NCBI GenBank assembly: GCA_038363925.1
Contig: JAQQWL010000007.1
Span: forward strand, 682,001 to 746,000
DNA: 64,000 bases
Direction: 5' to 3'
Origin: Apiospora phragmitis
Lineage: Eukaryota; Ascomycota; Sordariomycetes; Amphisphaeriales; Apiosporaceae
Below the pieces are notes generated by a model that ran no database searches, was not told where the DNA came from, and was given only the letters and a program-made list of their open reading frames with translations. Each line of letters starts with the position of its first letter. Within the stretch, counting starts at the first letter, position 1. Shown one piece after another: positions 23,301-34,952 of this stretch. The translations under genes and the position numbers were made by a program.

Positions 23301-26300
23301 AGCCGTCCATCGTCGCCTGCAGTATCTTCCGCGTGATCATGATCCAACCTACCGACTCTCGGCGTTAGTACTACTCCTTTTGGAATAAACGGGATGTATC
23401 AGGAGGGAATAAAGGCAACTCCTGGAGTAAACGGAGAATCCTTCCCCCCCTGAGACACTGGGATAACGAGGAATAACCACTGGAATAGGCAGGAATAGAC
23501 CCCGAAAGCCGCTTACCAGAACAAGTTGTCCCGCATACCAACTACATGGGGTAAACTAAGTACCGTTTGATGGTCTACCAGGTTCGGATACATTGTTTTC
23601 CGCAGCAAGGCGGCTATGTCGGATCTCATGCGCCGCTGGATATTGAGCTGCGAGAGGGGAATAGGGGGCAGCCCGGGCTGGCCGAGGGCCAGTCGCTCAA
23701 ACTGACTCCGGTCGAGCTGATAATCTTGCCCGCGGCTGCTCTCGAGGCTCAACGTGCTCCAGCTGTTGATGGTGGGGCGGAGCTGCTGGTGGTCCCCTAT
23801 CTGGATGAAGTGCTCCACGCTCGGGAGGAGAGCGGATACGACATGGGCCTCGAGCACCTCGCCGGCCTCTTCGCACAGGACGACTTTGGAACGCAGGCCG
23901 AGAAGCAGAGAGACTTCTCTCGCCATGCCGGTGGTCGTTATGCCAATTATGTCCGCATCTGCTAGCGTGCGACGATTCACCTCATTGTGGACGGCGTTGA
24001 TCTGGCTGCGCATCGACTCGGTCTCGGCGATGTTCTCGTGTAAGAGCTCAATCCGGTCTTGTTTCATTTGGCTGAACCAGACGTCTATCAGCCGGCGGCG
24101 GTCTCTTGACGGAATGCTGTCCACATTACGCTCTGCTTGACGCAGCAGCATCCACGACCCCTCTTCATCTAGGGCTGGTGCAGATGCGGCATGGTACGCG
24201 CAACCGAGCCACGATCCAATAGGATCTTTTCCGACTCTGGCGAAACCCTCGGCGTCTTCTTCAAAGAATTGAGAGTATACCTTCGGGTGGTTGCGACGGA
24301 GAAAATGACCAAGAGCTGACAGCGGGTTCTTTCTCAACTTTTGGAAAGTTGCCAGGCTCACCCCCATCTTCTTTAATTCGTCTTCTAGAGACGAATAAGT
24401 GCTTCCCAGTAGGTAACCCTCGTGTCTTGTTTTTGTAACGTTCACATTAACATTCCGGAGATTATGCTCGTCGATTTGCGAGGTACGGCTCTGCCCACCG
24501 ATGCGAATAAACTTGGTTATGCCGACCTGCTTGAGGTGCATGAGAAACTGGTCCAGGGCATGGTTAGTAAAGCAGACAATGATAATTGGTCCCAAATTCG
24601 CCTTCCTCTTGCAACCCAGCAGCACTCGAATTAGTTGGACCCCGAGATAAGACTTTCCTGTACCTGGTGGGCCCTGGATGAGGGAGAACTCTTGCGTTAG
24701 GGCGGCCACGAGGGCTTGACACTGGCCGCGATCAAGAGCCAGCCGAGACTCGAGGTCGTTGATAAGCGAAGTGTCATTCGAAGAGCAAGCAGCACTCAAA
24801 GAAAGGGGTGGTCCATCGCCAGTTGCGATCGGGTCCAGGGAGAAGCTGAAGCCTGTGGCACGAGCGTAGCGTGGAGGCTCGAGACTACGTGAGCGACTGG
24901 GGGACTCTTCAGGCTTCGGAATAATCCACTCTTGGAAAGGAAAGTCACCCATCCTAGTCATTCGCTGAAGGTTCTCCAAGACAGGAGAAAAGGTAGCCGG
25001 TATCAATCCTGGCAACTCCACAAGTACCCCTTTACTCTTCTCGGTGTACATACGTAGCGCGTTTCCTACATCGGTCGGACCCTGCATCGCCAACTTGGCC
25101 TTGAAAACTGGTGAGATGGCAGACAGCAGGCTGTGCTCCGAGGGACCCTCTAATGGCTTGTTGCTGACTGTGAGGGCCAGCAGCATCACGGAGTCGTCCG
25201 CTGGAAAGACGAGGTAAAGAAGACTGCCGACTTCCAGCCTCTTCGCCCCGCTCCACCATTGGTGGCGCTCTTTCACAGTTTTCTTCTGCAGGTGTTTCGG
25301 CGGCGTGAAAGTAATATGAATCTCAAAGCCTCGTCTATCATCCACTGAGACATGGCTGATGCTCGAGTTATGGTACAAGTGTACGTTCGCATTGAAGTGC
25401 AACTTGTGGGGAGCATCATTCCGGGCGACAGACGGGATCAGAGCTCCAAGAACCTCTTTCAGGGGGCCAAACACATCGTGACGAAGCAGGCGAAAATGGG
25501 TATCGAGATATCGCAGAGCTGGTTCGTCAAGAAAGTGAGGCTGGCGAAAATCGGTAGAGGGCAAATAGTCTACATGGTCACTTAGAAGCTCGCCAGCTGT
25601 TGGCAAGATGCTGATTTGGGCAATGTTGTGATGGTCATTGTCATGTCTAGTACCAGGCAGTTTGAGTTCTCGGGGGTATACTGATGGGACATTAGCTGTC
25701 GCTCCAGCTGATCGTGCGTGATCACCATTGGTGGATGCGGTCATGCGGCCGGTCGACAGCCGGGCTATCTTTCTGAGGATGCTTAGGCGGTCGGTCTTCA
25801 TTCGACGATCATTCTCGGTGTCCAGGAAAGGTATGACCAAGGCCAGCTGATCGAAAAGGGTGAGGAGATGCTCGCAGAACGCCACTCGTTTCTCACGACT
25901 AAGAAGCTCATGGGTCGTGTCGAGCACCAATTGCACGTAATCCGTCAACTCTTGCATAGGGATATCGTGGCGACGACAGCCACTCTCCAGATTGACACAG
26001 AAGGACGTCAAGAACGGAACGGCACGGTTCCCATTGGAGCCACTGATAACGCTGTACATGGTTCCGACTGGAGTATCGATTGACAGACAATCCAAGATCT
26101 TGGGATGCGTGATGAGTTTCAACATGGCTCGGGTGATCAAACGGACTTCGTCCCACTGAACATGAACTCTCATCTCCAGCGTCTGAATCAGATAGAGGCA
26201 GCCCGCGTACTGGTCGTCGGTAAGGTCTTTGACCAGCAGCTGATACTGGTCGAATGCCGACGACTCTACAATCGCAAGAGCTTGGCTCCAGAAACTCTTC

Positions 26301-26418
26301 AATGTAGCTCTTTTGTCAACAGATGAAGGCTGTCGTCTTAGCAGGCGTTTCCAATCGCGATAGTTATTGCGCTCATCCTCGGTCTCAGTGTTCGTAGCAG
26401 ATTGAGACGAACGGGGCC

Positions 26419-26457
<39 letters not shown>

Positions 26458-26641
26458 TTGAGCCTCTTTCGTGGGAGTACTTGCAGCCCGAGCCATAGTG
26501 ACAGGTACCCGTTCGTAGGAAGAAGTGGCAAGGTTTCTGGCTTTGCGGTTTTGAGGAACGACTGCTGTTCGCTTCGTCCAGTGATCCGCCTCTTTGGCTA
26601 TTTGACGAACGCCGCCAGCTTCGCTGATGCGAAGATGACAT
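20369..26641 (-). CDS. NFX1-type zinc finger SF1 helicase (ZNFX1/Hrr1-like)
   Basis: Four exons on the minus strand: 26641-23517, 23348-22131, 22057-20618 and 20494-20369, giving about 1,969 aa; introns 168, 73 and 123 bp. The start is the first ATG (MSSSHQRSWRRSSNSQRGG). Domains in order: a CCCH finger (C38, C47, C53, H57), a Thr/Ala low-complexity run, and an SF1 UPF1-like helicase with GPPGTGKS (about 656), VCFTNHALDQFL (Ia), LCEEAGEV (II), QIGDHQQLRP (III, about 948), VITPYTGNLQ, VDNFQG-EEAK (V) and INVLLSRAQHGMYLVGN (VI). A long run of NFX1-type Cys/His fingers and a C-terminal HWYKCRNGHI...FAIGECGMPMELARCPECRAPIGG finger follow. The family includes ZNFX1 and S. pombe Hrr1, which act with RNA-directed silencing factors. 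One base is missing in a G run within motif V (22991-22994), shifting the frame; the protein is otherwise continuous, so a sequence error is likely. Decayed copies lie at 13.8-15.8 kb. Confidence 0.88.
23374..23516 (-). mobile_element. Introner-like element forming a helicase intron
   Basis: On the minus strand this 143-bp sequence begins exactly at the 5' splice site (GTAAGCGGCTTTCGGGG) and ends CCAAAAGGAG. The remaining 25 bp of the 168-bp intron (23349-23373) supply a perfect branch site TACTAAC and the 3' splice site GGTAG. The exon junction TTCTG|G preserves a Trp codon. Its 143-bp relative at 13975-14117 shows it is a dispersed sequence rather than a unique intron. Confidence 0.8.
26419..26457 (-). 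repeat. CAG/TAG microsatellite in helicase exon 1
   Basis: About 13 trinucleotide units on the plus strand (cag then tag), read on the coding strand as alternating Thr and Ala runs. They lie between the CCCH finger and the helicase N-terminal region. Likely length-variable. Confidence 0.85.
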
Positions 26642-27831
26642 GTTGCCCAGTTCCCAAAACAATGGATGGAAAGAACGTTAAATAGGATCGAGGAACAGGA
26701 TAACTGTCTGGGGTAGAGTTATTCATCCATGTGTTGCAGTGGGTAAGAGGAGAAGCTAGCAAGATGAGAGGGGAGAATGGTTTACGATAGCCACGAACAG
26801 CAGACCACTTCTCCAATCACCCTAGCAATGCATTCCAAAGAATGTACAACGCGTTCTCCAAGGCATAAGAGTTGCTTGGATTCTTTGATGGCCATGCAGC
26901 CTCGCGTTGATATTATCATGTGCTTTGACTGGTGCAAACAGTCGTGCGGTTCGGCAGGCGGCAGCTTTGTTAGGAATCTATAGGTGTCTGGTTGGGGATA
27001 GAATAGGTACTGAGTCAGGGACGGGACATCAGCACTGAGATAGCTGGCTAGCCAAACGATAATACCAGTCAGGGACAACGAGCCAGGCATCCAGGTAACC
27101 AGAAAACTTGGAATGATGGTTCAGGTATCATTCTGGACCTGAAACTGGCGCTCTGTTGCCTGGGTTGAAATTGGGACTCGTAAGGTGCAAACGCCTTCGA
27201 GACCATCCTGAACAGGTGGTGGTGGGCCTCCCGCTCAAAGAGGGTAACACAGCAGAAGATTTCAGTATCATTGGGTCCATTTTTGTTGTTTGCTGTCCAG
27301 TCGAATTCGGTGTCAGGATACAAACGGCGTGTTTTTGAAGTCGGCACACAGAGTCAAACTGAAACAGATGTTGGACTCTCCGCGTTTTCTGCGTCATCAT
27401 TATCGATTTCTTTCTTGCGGCTGCTTCAAGTGTGGGTCGTCAAGTCCAGATGGCTGCACGCACCTCCCTCCAAGAGTACGTGAGTGTAACGAAACATACA
27501 CGAGGGGCGAAGAAAAGGCAAGTGGTAGATTGTAAAGTACATGTATGTATGCATTGGCAGTCGGGTGTATTAGGAACGTCCTGCTCACTGGCGAAAGCGG
27601 CAGGAGGTGGCCCGCCTCACGTGCACGCCTTTACGTTTTTTACCAATGTACATAGTGCCAGCTTTTACTCAATCGATTCAGGGCATGAGAGAAGGAACAA
27701 TCATGTTATTGGTTGTTGCCAATCTACCTACTTACTGAGCCTTCTCTGCCTGAGGCTCCACACTCTTGTGTGTTTGATCAAATGCATTTGACACTGCATT
27801 GTCTTATACAGCCTTCACCCAAGACCTCTTC
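26642..27831. other. Intergenic; helicase promoter side
   Basis: About 1.2 kb between the 5' end of the helicase gene and the 3' end of the secreted protein gene. Only short overlapping frames; nothing recognised. Confidence 0.5.
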
Positions 27832-28728
27832 CTACGCCTTTCCCTTGTAGAAAGTAACCTCAAACCGACTATTGGTAGAGTCCATGATCGGGTGCAAGTT
27901 AGTCTCCAGCAAGAAGACCTGACTGGCATCACATTTCGAGAGGTCCCAGTCCTTCGCCGCCTGACTAAATCCATCGCCCGTGATTCGCTTCAGGGCAGGC
28001 GTGCCCGTCCCCTTGTTCTCGAGGGGAGCGCCGCTCAGCATGTCTACCATGCAGCCCCTGATGACGCCGCGGCCGTCGTTGGAAGTGATCTTCGCCCCTC
28101 CGCCACAGCCCTGGAGGAAGGAAATGTCACCGCTCATCACGCCGTTGAGGACACTCGACTCGACCCAGGTGGCTAGGCTGAGGACGTTTCCATCGGTGTT
28201 CGAATTAGGGGTGCCGCGTACGATGCGGCCTTGCCAAGCGTCACAGACCTGGACGAACCTGCGAGCACCGGAGGGGACCTTTGGGTTCGGGTTGTTAGTA
28301 TGATAATCGGCTAAGCTTTCACCAAAGTGGTATATAGAACAATGAAAACTTACATGGAGGTACTTCCAAGAGTGGGTGTCACGGCTGTTCTCATACAGAA
28401 AGTAGTTCTCGCCTGACGTGTCCTGGTTGGTCACGTAGAAGCCGGGACCAGTCTCGGGGTCGCCCTCTAGCAAGATAGTCAGCAACTGTGAAACAATAAC
28501 ACTTGTTCAGCTCTTGTGAAAAGAGGACTCACCTGTCAGGAACGTGGCGTCTTCCATCTTTCCGCAATACACGATGTCCGTCTTGTTGTCGGTGCCGCCA
28601 AGAGGTGAGGGTGAGACACCATCATCACGGCCGTGAAGAGGCACAAAAGGGTACGAGGCAACGGAGACAATCCAGAAGGGAAGGAGCAAGAGGATGAAGG
28701 CGAATAAGTTAGACATCTTCCTCACCAT
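27832..28728 (-). CDS. Secreted protein of unknown function (251 aa)
   Basis: Three exons: 28728-28533, 28466-28354 and 28278-27832, with introns of 66 and 75 bp in phases 1 and 0. The N-terminus MVRKMSNLFAFILLLLPFW then IVSVAS is a strong signal peptide; a second Met at codon 5 (28716) could also start it. The mature part contains YPFVPLHGRDDGV, NKTDIVYCGKMEDATFLT, ENYFLYENSRDTHSWKYLH, RRFVQVCDAWQGRIVRGTPN, GDISFLQGCGGGAKI and KCDASQVFLLETN. Cysteines at regular spacing suggest disulphides. The arrangement (a central FVQVCDxWQGRIxRGT block and a GC-GGA-motif) resembles conserved secreted hypotheticals of ascomycetes, with no known activity. The gene is intact. Confidence 0.75.
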
Positions 28729-30280
28729 GTTGTCCTGATCGTAGAGTTTTTGGTTGAATGTCGGCGGTGACGTTGAGTCGAAGAGAATGGATACTGGATA
28801 TTTGACTGCGGCTGTGTCGAGTAGGAAGAGAGAGGGCTATGTGTAGTGAGATGTGCTCGAGAGGCAACAACGGTCGGAACTGTGGTTGATGATGGAGAAG
28901 GAAAGGAAGTCCTGAATTTCTGGAAGATAGAGGTGTATTTATACACTTGAGGAGCAAGTGAATGCATCACTCAGATACAATATAATGTGTCGTAGTGAAT
29001 ACAATGCTCACCCCTTGCGCTGGAGCCACCAGTCTCTTATATTCACACTCTGCAGCCATGCAGTGCTTGCTTCACTTTCTCTCGATGTCTCCTTGCATTC
29101 AATGGCAGCATGGCAAACAGCGCGGGGTGTGATGATTGCACCATCACGTTTGATCATGCTAGCTATTCTGCCAGTGCTAGGCAGGCGACTCTTCGACATA
29201 CAGTGACGAGCTCTACGCAAGGAACGTGTTTCCATTTGCTATTTTAGTCATGACTTACCAAATGCACAACCACGGCCATGTGTGGTATGGAATATCCAAC
29301 ACACTCGAGATGTTTGTCTCGATATAGGAAGGGAGACTTGGTGCTACTTGACACCCCCACGACGATTACGGACAATGCGCGCACCCCATACAGGTTACCA
29401 CCATTCCAGCTTCCCCGATGATAGAGTATTAATATGCTGAATATGATGTCTCTCTGTATTTCTTGTGGCATGGACTTCAGTGACCGTAGGGGTACGCAGC
29501 CCAGAGTTGCACACGCCTAACTTATAGTAAATGAAAAGCAAGGGGATGCCCTCTTAGTATATTGTCTAACTGCTAAACAAATTCGATTAGTGATTGTATA
29601 TACTAACGATTTGGAAAAGAAGAAAATAGGATGAGTAAACAAGTTGTGACCAAAATTTTCCACAGGCAGTAGAGATTACACATTCCAACATGGCCCTGAT
29701 GTCAAGTATCTCCCCTGATATCCGAATCAAGTCTGGACCAACTCCATAACGACCATACAATCTAAGGTTTTGAAGTGACCTCCCAACATCAACTGTGGTC
29801 CAAATTTCATCATGGATATTGTGTGGCTACCTAGTCTGATAATATCAACGTTTGCCCTCTCCCAATCACTATGTGACTTCATTTCACCCATCATCACAAC
29901 TAGTCGGCATGCAAAGCTGACATCTGCGCAAACATGACACCCACAACTAAGAACTTATGGTACAAGCGAAGTAAGCCCTCAAGATTGGCTTTTATGCGAT
30001 CAGGGACAGTCATCGGTGATAACTGCTGATAATACAACTTATGACGGAATAACCAGCGGTAGTTTCTCCTAACAATTCGGACTCTCTAGGCCGGTAAATC
30101 AGCCGAGTGGTGCTAGTTCTAGCGAATCTAGTATGGAAAGCACAATTCATAATTCATTTGCTGTTATTTCGGAATAACCCTATTCTCCCACATATCGTAA
30201 GGAGAGATGGCACACAAGTAGGGGGCGAGTCTTGGCATATCCTAATCATCGCCTCGACTACATAGGCCATACAGCTATAC
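28729..30280. other. Intergenic, nothing recognised
   Basis: About 1.55 kb upstream of the secreted protein gene and downstream of the GMC gene. From about 29520 to 30200 it is moderately AT-rich, with no frame over 80 codons. No repeats recognised. Confidence 0.5.
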
Positions 30281-32281
30281 CTAAACATGCCGCCGCGGCA
30301 ATCTATCTTCCAATATCATGCTACTCCCCTTCTCCGCAATCGCATAAACCGTCGCCTGCAGATGCGCGCTGATCTGCAGCGGCATCACACTAGCATCAAC
30401 GACTCGGAGCCGCCGGACGCCGTAGACGCGCAGCCGCGCGTCCACGACGCCCGCCTCTATGCCCTTCCGGCCGCCCATGGCGCAGGTCCCTACCGGGTGC
30501 CAGTCGGAGATGGTGTTCTCGCGTAGCCACTGCCGCCAAGCTTCATCGTCGTTGTTCTCGCCGTTGGCTGTTGACTGGGAAGCAACAGCAGGAGGCGACG
30601 CACGGGAGCGGATGATACTGGCTAACGGCTGTGCGTCGCAGATCTTGTGGGCGAAGCGGGCGCAGTGCACCATGAGCTCTAGATCTAGTTCCCCGTGCTG
30701 TCCGCAGTAGTACTGCGGGTCGATGGCCGGGGACCCCATGACGCCACCACTTTGTCGAATTCCGGTGCTTCCCGTATCAGTGGGCGTAGCTGGTTTGATG
30801 TGAGTGCTCCCTCTGGAAAAAGGATTTGCAAAATCTGCAGCATTGTCCCATACTTCTTTCCACTCAGGGGTTGTGGCTTGAAGAACGGGTTCCAGTTTCC
30901 GAGGTCGAAGATGTACTCGATCTGCCCAACTCGGGCCTGCGGACCGAATCTCTGACTGCGAATGCTGCGTTCTTCTGACGAGTACCCATCTATTCTGGCT
31001 ATCGTGGCCTGAGCAACTGCGAGAGTCTCAGGAGGCACGAAGTGCTGGAATGGTACATAGCAAATGGAGCAGGGAAGCACAGTCAGGGGCCCCGTCTGAG
31101 ACTTGTGGTACAAATCCAGGGCCGCGGTCTTAGCGTCTGCGCTGAACTTCAGGTCATCTGGGTTCTCCAGAGTTGGGTCAACTTCGAAGATCATGGCAGT
31201 CACTGCTCGTCCCGGGTAAGCTTTTGATCCTTGCGACTGTAACAAAGAAAATGCTTACTGAAATGGTCCTGCATATTTTCTCCCACGCATGGGCTTTCCA
31301 CCTTTGTCTGGATACCAGCGCGAGACAGGATCTTGGGGTTTCCTACCCCTGAAAGCTCCAACAGCCGCGGTGACTGGACACTGCCCGCTGATAGGATGAC
31401 CTCTCGCAACGCCAATGCAGAGTGCTGTTCGTTTTCATGCTTGAATTTGACGCCACAGGCGGCCCATTCATCTCCTTCTGGGCGCAACTCGATCTCTTCC
31501 ACGACTGTTTCGCACAAAACCGACAGGTTGGGACGCGCCGCGTTCGGCTGGTAGTACGCGGTGTTGGAATAGCTTCTCTCGTACGTTGCAGGATCCACGG
31601 CGTTGATGTTGGTCCATACCCCGACATTCGACCCCGAAAGGTGCTGCTTGTTCGTGTCTACCCCCGAGGGCGTTCAGGGTTTCATGCCACAACTTGTGGG
31701 ATGGTGAGTATTGCCGGGCATATGAAAGCTGCACTGGCCCGTCAATCCCTAGGGCCCTCGGATCGAAGTGTTCTTGATACTCGTCTTGCGACCTGGGCCC
31801 TTTTGGATGGAAGTGTTCCGTCTTCTTGAAGAAGGGTCTAACAAACAGTCTGAGCTATAAACATCTCGGCTAAGTTTCCCAAGGAGACTCACAGCAAGTC
31901 GTTCCATCCCCATCCCCGGTTTCCGAGCTTCTCCCAGGCATTGTAGTCTTCCCGGTTGCCCCGATTCCAGGTCATGAAGTTCAATGCACTCGACCCGCCA
32001 AGGACTTTACCCCCCGGCCAGTTCAACACTCTCCCACCGAGGCCGGGCTGCGGGGTTGTCTGGAACTGCCAATCGAGTGGGGTGCCCAGGGATTCACCAT
32101 AGCACCCCGGGATGCTGACAGCGGCATCACCGTCGACGATGGGTCCAGCTTCCAGAACGCCTACTGTGATATCCGGATCCTCAGTCAAGCGCGCCGCGAC
32201 CGCGAGGCCCGCTGTGCCTCCCCCTACGATGAGGTAGTCGAACTCCCGCCTCAGAAACTCTGCAGATGTGACGATGGGCAT
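30281..32281 (-). CDS. GMC oxidoreductase (two single-base frame breaks)
   Basis: Exons 32281-31893, 31837-31259 and 31202-30281 (introns 55 and 56 bp) give about 629 aa, the usual GMC length. It starts MPIVTSAEFLRREFDYLIVG with the FAD-binding GGGTAG (residues 20-25). GMC signature 1 is seen in GGKVLGGSSALNFMTWNRG, signature 2 in LSAGSVQSPRLLELSGVGN, then GENMQDHF, and near the end the catalytic WHPVGTCAMG and ISAHLQATVYAIAEKG. No signal peptide, so probably intracellular; related to choline or alcohol dehydrogenases and aryl-alcohol oxidases. The frame is broken twice, each time in a G run on the coding strand: one extra base at 31661-31665 (before VDTNKQHLSG) and one missing base at 30809-30811 (FPEG | STHIKPATP). 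Opposite-sign indels in homopolymers could be sequence errors; otherwise it is a recent pseudogene. Confidence 0.8.
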
Positions 32282-32622
32282 TTTGTATGTTCTGTCGTGA
32301 TGATGCTATATTGCCGGCACGCAGGTTGGCTACAGGCGGTATGTTGTGGCTGCGAGTACTGAGGTCTGGAATAGTGATGCTGCATGATGAGCAGCCCAAA
32401 TGAAAACCCGGGAATCAGGTCAAGATAAGCAATGGCTTGCCCTACTGGGCTACTCCGAATGTCGCTAAGGTGTGGCACAAAGTTCGGCGGCCATTGGCTC
32501 AAATTTCATCCCGTGTATCTGCAGTGCTGCATGGAACATTCGACGAATCATGATCCGAATGTCTTGCACCACCGCTCCGAAACTGGGGACTCCGAAAGGG
32601 AGAGCCTACCGGAAATGTTGGC
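32282..32622. other. Intergenic spacer
   Basis: 341 bp between the GMC gene start and the stop of the next minus-strand gene. It must contain the GMC promoter. No gene seen. Confidence 0.5.
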
Positions 32623-33081
32623 TCACTTCTTTTTTGACTGCTGCTCCGACTGCGCCGGCTTTTTTGGACTTTGCTGATTGTTCCACCCCATGCCGATCCT
32701 CCACCAATCCCCCAGTCCCTTTTCCTCCATAACGCACCCGAACTCGGCCGCTTTCTCCAGCTCCTTGAATGGCGGAGGCGGAGCCGCCGCCTGCCCACCA
32801 GCGCCAAGGAGGAGGACCTGCTGCAATGCAGGCTTCTGCACGCATTTGAAATCCTTGTAGCGCAGATCATGGACGGCCTTGATCCAGGCGGCGAGCGCGC
32901 CCTCTTCAGGCGCTTCGGCGTACATCATGCCGCCCGGCCCGCGGCCGCTGCGGACCAAGACAAAGGGCAAGCCATGCTGCAGCGCCGAGTCTTTGACGCG
33001 CTGCAGCTTCTTGCGGCTGGTGATGTGGTGCGTGCGGATCAGGGCCGTGTAGAGTAGACGCGATCCTGATGGGGCTGACAT
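32623..33081 (-). CDS. Small DUF1115/RWDD2-C-like protein (152 aa)
   Basis: Single exon, ATG at 33081, stop at 32623-32625. It begins MSAPSGSRLLYTALIRTHHI and continues TSRKKLQRVKDSALQHGLPF, VLVRSGRGPGGMMYAEAPEE and WIKAVHDLRYKDFKCVQKPA. The order HHI - KK - (x)G-PG-MM - E - W - LRYKDF matches the C-terminal domain of RWDD2-type proteins (DUF1115), here as a stand-alone domain, as in many ascomycetes. The tail has a Pro/Ala linker, EKGLGDWWRIGMGWNN and a Lys-rich end. No catalytic residues known. Intact and compact. Confidence 0.65.
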   Translation of the reverse strand: MSAPSGSRLLYTALIRTHHITSRKKLQRVKDSALQHGLPFVLVRSGRGPGGMMYAEAPEEGALAAWIKAVHDLRYKDFKCVQKPALQQVLLLGAGGQAAAPPPPFKELEKAAEFGCVMEEKGLGDWWRIGMGWNNQQSPKKPAQSEQQSKKK

Positions 33082-33583
33082 GACCGTGGAAGCGGTGCTC
33101 AGGTTCTCATGACCCTCATTTCACAGGGACGCGCAATTGACAAGTGGTTCAGATATAAATGCTGTTGTTTCTAAAGACGTTTTTGGTGTTTTGACCACGA
33201 ACCTTGTTAGTGGCGTTCTGCTTACGTACAGACGTACTCTGTGACGAGTGATTGTGGCTGAGGAAGTAAGAGAGTAACCTAGGTTAATAGAGACGGGGTA
33301 CCAGTGCGTAACATATGATTGGACGACGCTACGTAGCACTGCATCCAGCGTGAAAGAAAGAAGTAGGCTTGATTATCATGTCTGCGTTTTCCTCAGAAGC
33401 TCAGATACCAGTCGCGGGAGATAAGATACTGCAGATAACGCCCATAATGAAACCCACTAGCCACACCAAGCCAGCTGTAGTCTGAGGTCCAAGGCAAGTC
33501 TGCGGTAAGTCATGATTTGGCGTATCTTTTGCCAGGAGATCCACCAGAAACCCATATTCTCCCATATCTTCAACCTTACTCAA
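33082..33583. other. Intergenic spacer
   Basis: About 500 bp. A 60-codon minus frame (33401-33583) directly follows the stop of the next gene and contains one hydrophobic stretch, but it is more likely 3' UTR than a gene. Confidence 0.4.
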
Positions 33584-34236
33584 TCAACGTTTTTCGAGCT
33601 CATCGTCACCTTTAGCATCAATGAAATCTCGTATATCGGTGGCTTGTTTCTTGAAAACCCCTCCTGTCCAATGATTCCAATCGCCATCGGGATGAGCGCG
33701 GAGGAAGTCCTTATGTTCGAGAAACTGCTGTAAGAAAATCTTTAGAACAAGGCTGCACGCCTCTACAGGCATCCGCTTTTCCTGGCCAGTGTGCCAATGG
33801 CGTAAAGAATCCATGTGGGCTTTTTCCAACTCTATGCCCTCTTCATCGAAGACATTGTTTAGGTCCAAGTAAGATAATACCTGAACGAAAGAATATAATG
33901 TATGCTGATACGAGAGACTCATAACTTCCTCTGCGACGGATCCTACTGCCTGCTCGGTGCCAGTTTTGATGTTCAGAAAGTCACCATAAATGCACTTGTT
34001 GCACCAATCATATGTTTGGTCTTCCAGAGGACGGTAATCCAACTTTTCTAGGTTGATGTCCTGACAAAACCCATGGCCAGTCCATCGGCTCTCACATCTT
34101 CTCAGTTCAACAGTGGAGGTAGGGCGAAGATGTCCGCATCGATAGTAAAGATAGTGTCTGTCAGGAGAAAGCATCAATCAACCCGACTATTCAGTTAGGC
34201 TGGGTCTGGGCCAAGTTCTCACCTCACGCGGCACAT
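33584..34236 (-). CDS. Cys/His-motif protein of unknown function (about 195 aa)
   Basis: Two exons: a 14-nt first exon 34236-34223 (ATG TGC CGC GTG AG), a 65-bp intron (34158-34222), and 34157-33584. The mature start is MCRVRHYLYYRCGHLRPTST. An alternative single-exon start at 34177 exists, but MCRVR plus a clean GT-AG intron fits a common class of short fungal proteins beginning MC-x-x-x...Y-x-x-CGH. Potential metal ligands: YYRCGH, RRCESRW, GFCQD and YDWCNKCIYGD. The second half (residues ~85-190) is predicted helical and hydrophilic: VQVLSYLDLNNVFDEEG, VLKIFLQQFLEHKDFLRAH, FIDAKGDDELEKR. Function unknown. It is the last gene before the RIP island, starting about 85 bp from its edge, yet its codons are not visibly RIP-decayed. 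It shares gene structure with the pseudogene at 58462-59097. Confidence 0.65.
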
Positions 34237-34952
34237 TGTGAAATGGTGAAATATAGGTTGACTGTGTAGTACTTCTCTGGTAAGCTAACGCCCCCTCTCG
34301 CTGACCCCCTCGAAAATGTGAAACTCGCTTTTTTAAAAGCTTTATAATTATTTAAGGAAAATATATCAAAATACGCTATTTTAAAATAAATAATATATTT
34401 TAATAAACTAATAAAGAAATTAAAACTAGGAATTTATATATTTAGTTTTAAAGTTTAAAATATAAAATTAAAGAAAATCGAAAAATAACTTTTTTAATAA
34501 ACTCTCATTTTATATTTTATATACTTTATATATCATAATTTTTTTTAATTTATTAAAAATTTAATATAGAAATAAGTTAAGGAAATATTTAAACTTTATT
34601 TTATACTTCTTATAATATAATTATTATATTTATAAATAAAAAAAGTTTTCGATTTTATATTTAATTTATTTAATTAAATATAATATTTTTTAATATATAT
34701 ATTATTTATTTTAAATATACTTATAATATAATAGAAAATATAAAAGAATATTAAAAGAATTTAAATATTAAATGTTAAAAAAGGTTATTAATATATAATT
34801 TATAAAGATTAAAAGTATAACTTTTTAAATATAATAATAAAATATAATAACGTTTTTATATATTTTAAATACTTTTAAAAACTTATAAAACATATGTAAA
34901 GTATAATATATATTAGTAAAATTAATATAGTTTATTATTAAATAATTCGTAA

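Noticed and set aside
30010..30180. Third copy of the 143-bp introner-like element
   Set aside because: Contains ggaataacc twice, like the element, but no further alignment could be made.
33401..33583. Small membrane protein gene downstream of the Cys/His gene
   Set aside because: One hydrophobic stretch only; it abuts the stop of the upstream gene and is more likely its 3' UTR.
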